A stretch of 25,000 nucleotides of DNA, taken from NCBI RefSeq assembly GCF_030272615.1, contig NW_026729178.1, positions 50,001-75,000 on the forward strand. The letters are read 5' to 3'. How positions within the stretch are numbered: position 1 is the first letter of the stretch; each line of letters begins with the position of its first letter. Source of the stretch: Cryptomeria japonica. Lineage: Eukaryota > Streptophyta > Pinopsida > Cupressales > Cupressaceae. Position numbers and translations under genes: made by a program. The notes beneath the pieces were generated by a model, which saw nothing but the letters and a program-made list of their open reading frames with translations, was not told the DNA's origin and made no database searches. This document shows, piece after piece, positions 17,291 through 24,960 of the stretch.

Positions 17291-17400
17291 ATGCTTCGAT
17301 GGGTCGACTCCCTGGGTTGAGCGCACCGCGCCAACCTCAAAGACCCTACAGTATGGATGAAGTCGGAAGTTGGGTCCGATGACCGATTCGATACGTAGGC

Positions 17401-17710
17401 ATATTGGCGAGGTCTGAATTTGTGTCCGATGACCTGCCATGCGCAGGAAGGCGGAATTTGGGTCCGATGACCGAGTTGATGGCGTGCCATGCGCAGAAAG
17501 GCGGAATTTGGGTCCGATGACCGAGTTGATGTTGATGGCCCGCCATGCACAGGAAGGCGGAATTTGGGTCCGATGACCGATTTGAAGGCGTGCCATACGC
17601 AAAAAGGCGGAGTTTGGGTCCGATGACCGAGTTGATATTGATGGCCCGCCATGCGCAGGAAGGCGGAATTTGGGTCCGATGACCTGACATACGCATGGAG
17701 TCCGACTCGG
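17401..17710 (+). repeat. Alternating 50/56-bp tandem array
   Basis: GCGGAATTTGGGTCCGATGA starts at 17451, 17501, 17557, 17607 (GCGGAGTTTG) and 17663, so spacing alternates 50, 56, 50, 56 bp. The 56-bp form contains an extra GTTGAT. Units end in GCCATGCGCAGGAAG-like sequence. It appears to be expanded from the second half of the 311-bp repeat. Confidence 0.88.
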
Positions 17711-17749
17711 GGGCCGATGTTCGATTCGATGACTTGCATTGTGGGTAAA

Positions 17750-17836
17750 GTCGGAAGTTGTGGTCTTTGACCCGATTCGATGACCAGACTTCGGCTGCTT
17801 GAGAATCGGACAAATAACTTATATAGGGGAGGTAGT
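17750..17836 (+). promoter_or_regulatory. RNA polymerase I promoter repeat P11
   Basis: Start predicted at 17826, GTCGGAAGTT at -76 to -67. First of the third family, which has A instead of G at -8 (AAATAACT). Followed by CCTCCCC (17850-17856), able to pair with GGGGAGG (17827-17833). Confidence 0.87.
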
Positions 17837-17858
17837 GTTCTCGAGCATCCTCCCCCCG

Positions 17859-17952
17859 TGCCCGTTTATGTCGATTGATGCTGGTGCTCGACTGGTTGGA
17901 GCGCTCGGATGCAAAAATCTTGCACCAGGATTTATCGATTGTGATGGACACG
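17859..17952 (+). other. Leader hairpin after P11
   Basis: Imperfect inverted repeat: arms 17859-17891 and 17920-17952 with a 28-nt loop. About 25 of 33 positions can pair, counting G-U. It sits at +33 to +126 of the predicted P11 transcript. Confidence 0.65.
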
Positions 17953-18191
17953 GCAAGTCTCCTGATTGCTATGCAGGAGCTCATCGTGAATCTCTATGCG
18001 GCCTTGGTATGGACTCGACCTGCGGAATGGTTCGGCAATGGTAGTCGCTCCAACACGTCCTTGCAATGGCCACAGAGGTGATTCGACTAGAGCTCCAGTC
18101 TAGCTTTTGGGTTGCTTGGCGGACTGGTATAGCCGCGATCGAGTTCCGGCCATGAACGTTTTAGATAGCTCTTGGGCTTTCTGGGACGGAA

Positions 18192-18276
18192 GTCGGAAGT
18201 TTGGGCTGTTGTCCGATTTGATGACCATTCTTCGGATGTGTGAGAATCGGACAAATAACTTATATAGGGGACTGTG
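18192..18276 (+). promoter_or_regulatory. RNA polymerase I promoter repeat P12
   Basis: Start predicted at 18266, 440 bp after P11. GTCGGAAGTT is at -74 to -65. The initial transcript is AGGGGACTG instead of AGGGGAGG, and the downstream partner has changed to CAGCCCCCT, which keeps the pairing. Confidence 0.85.
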
Positions 18277-18297
18277 TTGTCTCACGCAGCCCCCTCC

Positions 18298-18392
18298 GTG
18301 CCCCTCTATCTCGACCGATGTTGGTGCTTGAAAGGGTTGGGATCGCTCGGATTTATAAACGTGCACCACCATTTGTCGAGTGTGAGGGACGC
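18298..18392 (+). other. Leader hairpin after P12
   Basis: Inverted repeat with arms 18298-18330 and 18360-18392 and a loop of 29 nt, at the same place relative to the start as in P11 and P13. Roughly three quarters of positions pair. Confidence 0.68.
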
Positions 18393-18680
18393 GGCAGGTC
18401 TCCTAAATGCTATGCGGGCGCTCTCTGAGAATCTCTATCCGGCCTCGACACAGACTAGTCTTGCTGAATGGTTTGGCACTGGTAGTCGATCCAACACGTC
18501 GTTGTTGTGGCCGCCTAGGCGATTCGATTCGAGCCCCCGTCTAGCTTTTGGGTTGCTTGGCGGATTTTGCCCTATCCGCAAGTGAGCTCGGTCCCTAAAC
18601 GTTCGAGAAACCCGATTGCTATGCGCCGACTCTCTTTCTTGCGAGCCTCCATCTAGCTTTTGGGTCTCTACGGAACGGAA

Positions 18681-18766
18681 GTCGGAATCTGGGACCGTTG
18701 TTTGATTCGACGAGGCAGACTACGGTTGTGCGAGAATCGGACAAATAACTTATATAGGGGAGGTGT
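18681..18766 (+). promoter_or_regulatory. RNA polymerase I promoter P13 (candidate 35S gene promoter)
   Basis: Start predicted at 18756, 490 bp after P12. GTCGGAATCT is at -75 to -66, GAATCGG begins at -22, and TATATAGGGGAGG covers the start. It is the last of 13 copies and closest to the expected 18S gene, so it is the most likely gene promoter; P1-P12 would then be spacer promoters. The flanking family is shared with P11 and P12, so activity of those copies cannot be excluded. If P13 is the gene promoter, the 5' ETS is longer than 6.2 kb. Confidence 0.85.
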
Positions 18767-18788
18767 TGACTGGAGCATTCTCCCCCGT

Positions 18789-18876
18789 GCCCCTCTAACT
18801 CGACCAATGCTGGCGCTCGAACGGTGGTAGCGCTCGGATTTTCATTGAGCGCCAGCATTGGTCGATTTAGAGGGGC
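18789..18876 (+). other. Leader hairpin after P13 (near-perfect 32-bp inverted repeat)
   Basis: Arms 18789-18820 and 18845-18876 pair at 31 of 32 positions, including one G-U, around a 24-nt loop. In the predicted transcript this is +33 to +120. It is the most stable inverted repeat I see in the window and could also extrude as a cruciform in DNA. Confidence 0.88.
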
Positions 18877-18891
18877 ATGCGAGATTCCCGA

Positions 18892-19125
18892 ATGCTATGC
18901 GAGGGCTCTAACGGAAATGTCTATTGGTTTCGGTATGGATGCAATTGCGAGTGGTTCGGCAAAGGTAGTCGTTCCGATGCGTCCATGTCGTGGCCAAATC
19001 GATAATTCGATTTGAGCCCTCGTATAGCATTTGGGTCTCTCGATGTGATTCCGCATTCCAGTCCCTTTGGGCACTGCTTGAGCCGCATCCCAGGGGGTTC
19101 CCTTCCCAATAATCTGCCTCGCAAC
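18892..19125 (+). repeat. Diverged first unit of the ETS repeat family
   Basis: Links the promoter repeats to the 188-bp array. It has TGCTATGCGAGGGCTC, GGTAGTCGTTCCGATGCGTC and GTATAGCATTTGGGTC in the same order as both families, but is diverged from the homogeneous units. Confidence 0.75.
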
Positions 19126-22100
19126 CCGATTGCTATGCGGTGAGGCTCCTCGGCCGCCTCGGAACTATCTGTGTATCAGACGCATCGCGGGATAAGGGGT
19201 TGGCAACGGTAGTCGCCCCAAGCGCGTCCGATGCTTGGACCATTCCGAGGCGGCCCTGAAGCCTCTTCCGTCTAGCCGTTGGGTCCTTCTCGCCGCATCC
19301 CTCGCCTCGCACCCCGATTGCTATGCGGTGAGGCTCCTCGGCCGCCTCGGAACTATCTGTGTATCGGACGCGTCGCGGGATAAGGGGTTGTCACTGGTAG
19401 TCGCCCCAAGCGCGTCCGATGCTTGGACCATTCCGAGGCGGCCCTGAAGCCTCTTCCGTCTAGCCGTTGGGTCCTTCTCGCCGCATCCCTCGCCTCGCAC
19501 CCCGATTGCTATGCGGTGAGGCTCCTCGGCCGCCTCGGAACTATCTGTGTATCGGACGCGTCGCGGGATAAGGGGTTGTCATTGGTAGTCGCCCCAAGCG
19601 CGTCCGATGCTTGGACCATTCCGAGGCGGCCCTGAAGCCTCTTCCGTCTAGCCGTTGGGTCCTTCTCGCCGCATCCCTCGCCTCGCACCCCGATTGCTAT
19701 GCGGTGAGGCTCCTCGGCCGCCTCGGAACTATCTGTGTATCGGACGCGTCGCGGGATAAGGGGTTGTCACTGGTAGTCGCCCCAAGCGCGTCCGATGCTT
19801 GGACCATTCCGAGGCGGCCCTGAAGCCTCTTCCGTCTAGCCGTTGGGTCCTTCTCGCCGCATCCCTCGCCTCGCACCCCGATTGCTATGCGGTGAGGCTC
19901 CTCGGCCGCCTCGGAACTATCTGTGTATCGGACGCGTCGCGGGATAAGGGGTTGTCACTGGTAGTCGCCCCAAGCGCGTTCGATGCTTGGACCATTCCGA
20001 GGCGGCCCTGAAGCCTCTTCCGTCTAGCCGTTGGGTCCTTCTCGCCGCATCCCTCGCCTCGCACCCCGATTGCTATGCGGTGAGGCTCCTCGGCCGCCTT
20101 GGAACTATCTGTGTATCGGACGCGTCGCGGGATAAGGGGTTGTCACTGGTAGTCGCCCCAAGCGCGTCCGATGCTTGGACCATTCCGAGGCGGACCCGAA
20201 GCCTCTTCCGTCTAGCCGTTGGGTCCTTCTCGCCGCATCCTTCGCCTCGCACCCCGATTGCTATGCGGTGAGGCTCCTCGGCCGCCTCGGAACTATCTGT
20301 GTATCGGACGCGTCGCGGGATAAGGGGTTGTCACTGGTAGTCGCCCCAAGCGCGTCCGATGCTTGGACCATTCCGAGGCGGACCCGAAGCCTCTTCCGTC
20401 TAGCCGTTGGGTCCTTCTCGCCGCATCCCTCGCCTCGCACCCCGATTGCTATGCGGTGAGGCTCCTCGGCCGCCTTGGAACTATCTGTGTATCGGACGCG
20501 TCGCGGGATAAGGGGTTGTCACTGGTAGTCGCCCCAAGCGCGTCCGATGCTTGGACCATTCCGAGGCGGACCCGAAGCCTCTTCCGTCTAGCCGTTGGGT
20601 CCTTCTCGCCGCATCCCTCGCCTCGCACCCCGATTGCTATGCGGTGAGGCTCCTCGGCCGCCTTGGAACTATCTGTGTATCGGACGCGTCGCGGGATAAG
20701 GGGTTGTCACTGGTAGTCGCCCCAAGCGCGTCCGATGCTTGGACCATTCCGAGGCGGACCCGAAGCCTCTTCCGTCTAGCCGTTGGGTCCTTCTCGCCGC
20801 ATCCCTCGCCTCGCACCCCGATTGCTATGCGGTGAGGCTCCTCGGCCGCCTTGGAACTATCTGTGTATCGGACGCGTCGCGGGATAAGGGGTTGTCACTG
20901 GTAGTCGCCCCAAGCGCGTCCGATGCTTGGACCATTCCGAGGCGGCCCCGAAGCCTCTTCCGTCTAGCCGTTGGGTCCTTCTCGCCGCATCCCTCGCCTC
21001 GCACCCCGATTGCTATGCGGTGAGGCTCCTCGGCCGCCTTGGAACTATCTGTGTATCGGACGCGTCGCGGGATAAGGGGTTGTCACTGGTAGTCGCCCCA
21101 AGCGCGTCCGATGCTTGGACCATTCCGAGGCGGCCCCGAAGCCTCTTCCGTGTAGCCGTTGGGTCCTTCTCGCCGCATCCCTCGCCTCGCACCCCGATTG
21201 CTATGCGGTGAGGCTCCTCGGCCGCCTTGGAACTATCTGTGTATCGGACGCGTCGCGGGATAAGGGGTTGTCACTGGTAGTCGCCCCAAGCGCGTCCGAT
21301 GCTTGGACCATTCCGAGGCGGACCTGAAGCCTCTTCCCTCTAGCCGTTGGGGCTTTCTCGCCGCATCCCTCGCCTCGCACCCTGATTGCTATGCTGTGAG
21401 GCTCCTCGGCCGCCTTGGAACTATCTGTGTATCGGACGCATCGCGGGATAAGGGGTTGGCAGTGGTAGTCGCCCCAAGCGCATCCGATGCTTGGACCATT
21501 CCGAGGCGGCCCTGCAGCCTCTTCCGTCTAGCCGTTGGGGCCATCTCGCCGCATCCCCCACCTCGCACCACGATTGCTATGCGGTGAGGCTCCTTGGCCG
21601 CCTCGGAACTATCTGTGTATCGGACGCATCGCGGGATAAGGGGTTGTCACTGGTAGTCGCCCCAAGCGCGTCCGATGCTTGGACTATTCCGAGGCGGCCC
21701 TGCAGCCTCTTCCGTCTAGCCGTTGGGGCCATCTCGCTGCATCCCCCACCTCCTCGGCCGCCTCGGAACTATCTGTGTATCGGACGCATCGCGGGATAAG
21801 GGGTTGGCAGTGGTAGTCGCCCCAAGCGCGTCCGATGCTTGGACTATTCCGAGGCAGCCCTGCAGCCTCTTCCGTCTAGCCTTTGGGGCCATCTCGCCGC
21901 ATCCCTCGCCTCGCACCCCGATTGCTATGCGGTGAGGCTCCTCGGCCGCCTGGGAACTATCTTCGTATCGGACGCATCGCGGGATAAGGGGTTGTCACTG
22001 GTAGTCGCCCCAAGCGCGTCCGATGCTTGGACTATTCCGAGGCGGCCCTGTGGCCTCTTCCGTCTAGCCGTTGGGGCCATCTCGCCGCATCCCCCACCTC

Positions 22101-23060
22101 GCACCCCGATTGCTATGCGGTGAGGCTCTTCGGCCGCCTTGGAACTATCTTCGTATCGGACGCATCGCGGGATAAGGGGTTGTCACTGGTAGTGGCCCCA
22201 AGCGCGTCCGATGCTTGGACTATTCCGAGGCGGCCCTGCAGCCTCTTCCGTCTAGCCGTTGGGGCCATCTCGCCGCATCCCCCACCTCGCACCCCGATTG
22301 CTATGCGGTGAGGCTCCTCGGCCGCCTTGGAACTATCTTCGTATCGGACGCATCGCGGGATAAGGGGTTGTCACTGGTAGTCACCCCAAGCGCGTCCGAT
22401 GCTTGGACTATTCCGACGCGGCCCTGTGGCCTCTTCCGTCTAGCCGTTGGGGCCATCTCGCCGCATCCCCCACCTCGCACCCCGATTGCTATGCGGTGAG
22501 GCTCCTCGGCCGCCTTGGAACCATCTTCGTATCGGACGCATCGCGGGATAGGGGGCTGTCACTGGTAGTCGCCCCAAGCGTGTCCGATGCTTGGACCATT
22601 CCTAGGCGGCCCTGAAGCCTCTTCCGTCTAGCCGTTGGGGCCTTCCCGCCCCATCCCTCGCCTCGCACCCCCGATTGCTATGCGGTGAGGCTCCTCGGCC
22701 GCCTTGGAACCATCTGTGTATCGGACGCATCGCGGGATAAGGGGTTGGCACTGGCAGTCGCCCCAAGCGCGTCCGATGCTTGGACCATTCCGAGGTGGCC
22801 CTGAAGCCTCTTCCGTCTAGCCGTTGGGGCCTTCCCGCCCCATCCCTCGCCTCGCACCCCGATTGATATGCGGTGAGGCTCCTCGGCCGCCTTGGAACTA
22901 TCTGTGTATCGGACGCATCGCGGGATAAGGGGTTGGCACTGGTAGTCGTCCCAATCGCATCCGATGCTTGGACCATTCCGAGGCGGCCCTGCAGCCTCTT
23001 CCGTTTAGCCGTCGGGGCCTTCCCGCCGCATCCCTCGCCTCGCATCCCGATTCCTATGCG
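19126..23060 (+). repeat. 188-bp tandem array in 5' ETS
   Basis: Units begin CCGATTGCTATGCGGTGAGG at 19126, 19314, 19502 and so on, every 188 bp, to 23047: about 21 units. One unit (between 21570 and 21918) is shortened by 28 bp and one has an extra C (22482-22670). Units from 19314 to about 21300 are almost identical; the last eight are more varied. The short open frames starting MDHSEAA arise once per unit. They are not genes, since 188 is not a multiple of 3 and the frame changes each unit. Confidence 0.97.
19340..19443 (+). other. Hairpin of the 188-bp unit (representative copy)
   Basis: Outer stem of 13 bp: GGCCGCCTCGGAA (19340-19352) with TTCCGAGGCGGCC (19431-19443). Inner stem of 10 bp: ATCGGACGCG (19363-19372) with CGCGTCCGAT (19411-19420). 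They are separated by a 10-nt internal loop on each side. The apical part contains GGGG and CCCC able to extend the fold. The arrangement recurs every 188 bp. Confidence 0.85.
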
Positions 23061-23320
23061 GTGAGTCTTCTCGGCCGCCGCGGAACTATACCTGTTATTG
23101 CTACTGCATCCTTCGGCTGGTAACCTCCTCTGCCGCCTTGGAACGTTCTCTTTGTCGGACGCGTCGCGGGATAAGGGGTTGGCACTGGTAGTCGCCCCAA
23201 GCGCGCCCGATGCATAGACCGCTCCGAGTCGACCTTGCTTTCAGCCTCTCACATGCATAGACCTCTCTGAGTCGACCCTGCAGCCTCTCACGTTTAGCCT
23301 TTGGAATCTCGCCTCACAAC
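23061..23320 (+). repeat. Decayed 188-bp unit and GAGTCGACC duplicates
   Basis: A partial unit is recognisable at about 23118-23235 (GCCGCCTTGGAACG, GGACGCGTCGCGGGATAAGG, GGTAGTCGCCCCAAGCG). Around it is a short duplication of GCATAGACC plus GAGTCGACC (23212-23236 and 23255-23279). Confidence 0.8.
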
Positions 23321-23590
23321 ATGATTGCTATCCTTGATGCATCCCTTGCCTCGAGCCCTGATTGCTTTCTTGGCTGCATCCCTCCTCTCCTCACAGCCCG
23401 GTTGTCATCACTGCTTCATCCGTCGCTTCATGCATTCTGGCTGCTGGGCCCTTCCCACCGCACACCTCGATTGCTATCTCTTCTGCATCACACACCCCGA
23501 TTGCTATCTCTGCTACATCCCTCGGCTCTCACTTCTGCATCCTTCGCCTCACACCTCGATTGCTATCAATGCTGCATCCGTAACCTCACA
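23321..23590 (+). repeat. Pyrimidine-rich GATTGCTAT/CTGCATCC short repeats
   Basis: Irregular repeats of about 35-60 bp with the words CCCCGATTGCTATCTC, CTGCATCCCTCG and CCTCACACC. They look like an expansion of the junction between two 188-bp units (CCGCATCCCTCGCC, then TCGCACCCCGATTGCTATG). The plus strand is strongly C and T rich. Confidence 0.78.
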
Positions 23591-23593
23591 CCC

Positions 23594-23780
23594 CGATTGC
23601 TATGCGGGGAGGCTCCTTGGCCGCCTTGGAAATTTCTGTGTGTCGGACGCACCGCGGGATAAGGGGTTGGCACTGGTAGTCGCCCCAAGTGCGCCCGATT
23701 CTTAGACCGCTTCGAGGTGACCTCGTAGCCTCTTTCGTCCAGGCTTCCTGCCTTCAACGCCCTTTTTACACCTCGATTGC
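23594..23780 (+). repeat. Last recognisable 188-bp-type unit
   Basis: A diverged but nearly full unit from CCGATTGCTATGCGGGGAGG to CCTCTTTCGTCCAGG. The inner stem ends have changed on both arms (GACGCA with TGCGCC), so the last pair is A-U instead of G-C. Confidence 0.82.
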
Positions 23781-24088
23781 TATGCGCGGGCTCGTTGGCG
23801 TCTATCACCTCTCTGCGAAGAGTGGCACGATGATTGTTGGGGTAAATCGTAGCAGTCCGATCTCTGGCCTTGGGCCATTGTGAGGGCTGATCGATTTCCT
23901 GTGCGCATCTCGTGTTCGCCCAGTAACAGACTCGACGACTTGTAATCGGTCTTGTTCCCGATTGTTCCTGGAGGTAGTCTTCGGAACTCTTGGATTTGAC
24001 CTGTCACTCGAACTGTCCTCTTCCGAGGATGCTTGTGTGTGTGTGCTTGTGCCATTTCCTTGGCGGTATTAACGAGATATTAAAGAGC

Positions 24089-24130
24089 GGAGTGAGCGCC
24101 TCGCCCAGCTATGTTTGGGGCTCTCACTCC
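24089..24130 (+). other. ETS hairpin
   Basis: GGAGTGAG (24089-24096) pairs perfectly with CTCACTCC (24123-24130). After one mismatch, GCCTCG can pair with TGGGGC by Watson-Crick and G-U pairs. Confidence 0.6.
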
Positions 24131-24642
24131 CTTACCCGGTGTGCGACCGCTTTGCACGTAGGTTGCGGAGCATCGCGACTCTTTCGATGTTTGGCGGTTG
24201 TCTTCCGGTGATGCGTTGGTCCCGAAGTGCACGTTACTAGCATTTCTGCCATTGTTCTCGATCTTTGGCACGTTCCTTCGTTGCAATTGGATATATATCT
24301 CCGTTTATACGCGCAGGCTTCTCCCGCCTATTCAGCGCTGTCCCACTCTCAGCACTCTCGTGGTCTCCTTGGCTTCTCTCTCCCGTGAGCGAGCTCTCTT
24401 CTCGAGTCTTTTCCATGTCCCATGGAGGTTGCCTTGCGAAATTCGGGCACACAAACGTGACCGGATAAGAGCGGAATTGCCTATGAGGAGAAGCTCACCT
24501 TAGGGAGCAGCAATGCCGAGTGTTTCGACAGAGGGTAGAGGGGGCGTTGTTTGGGCGGTTGCACAAAAGAGTGCTACGTTTGCACTGAAGGTTGCTTCTT
24601 CGTCTCCGACGAACTCTTCGAGGCAAAAAAGCTTGTTTACGG

Positions 24643-24682
24643 GGTCGAGGTGGGACTGTTCGTGCGAGTTGCGCCACCAAAA
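24643..24682 (+). repeat. 40-bp ETS direct repeat, copy 1
   Basis: Runs from GGTCGAGGTGGGACTG to CGCCACCAAAA and matches 24961-25000 at 35 of 40 positions. Confidence 0.8.
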
Positions 24683-24960
24683 GTGCGTAGGGGGCATATA
24701 CCTGGGAAATGGATGTCTCTGAGTGGCCTTACTCGGTCGCGTGCACGGTGCATTCTCTAACGGCAGGACTGTCGCGAGCATGTGCGGTTCGGATGTTTTC
24801 GGGTAAAGGGTTCCGTACGGGATGTTCTTCCCAGGCTCCTGTGAACCGAGACTCTGCATCGTCATGCTCCGGCTCCCGTGGGTGCTTCATGCCTCGTCGA
24901 GCTGTTTGTCGTGGACGATTAAGGCCGAGGCCTTCCTTCGAGAGGGGAATTGTTCAGGCT

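Larger units (their letters stand above)
16241..17400 (+). repeat. 311-bp promoter-bearing tandem array
   Basis: Four units, each with one promoter, a GGGTCGACTCCC element (SalI site), GCGCCAACCTCAAAGACCC, and two GGTCCGATGACC elements separated by a GAGGTCGGAATTTG block. The extra 154 bp relative to the 157-bp family is the segment with the GGTCCGATGACC pair. Confidence 0.93.
17711..18891 (+). repeat. 440/490-bp promoter-bearing repeats
   Basis: Three diverged units, each with promoter, leader hairpin, TGCTATGC, GGTAGTCG...CCAACACGTC and GTCTAGCTTTTGGGT landmarks. The unit after P12 has an additional GCCGACTCTCTTTC segment, which accounts for most of the 50-bp length difference. Confidence 0.85.

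Noticed and set aside
19363-19420. tRNA-like fold in the 188-bp unit
   Set aside because: The two-stem hairpin has no B box (GGTTCGAATCC type) and no cloverleaf arms; it is a simple hairpin.
19235-22615. Series of 70-94 codon frames beginning MDHSEAA
   Set aside because: One copy arises per 188-bp unit in shifting frames. They belong to a non-coding ETS repeat.
15600-23060. CRISPR-like arrays
   Set aside because: The 52-bp and 188-bp repeats are head-to-tail without unique spacers, and the genome is a plant nucleus.
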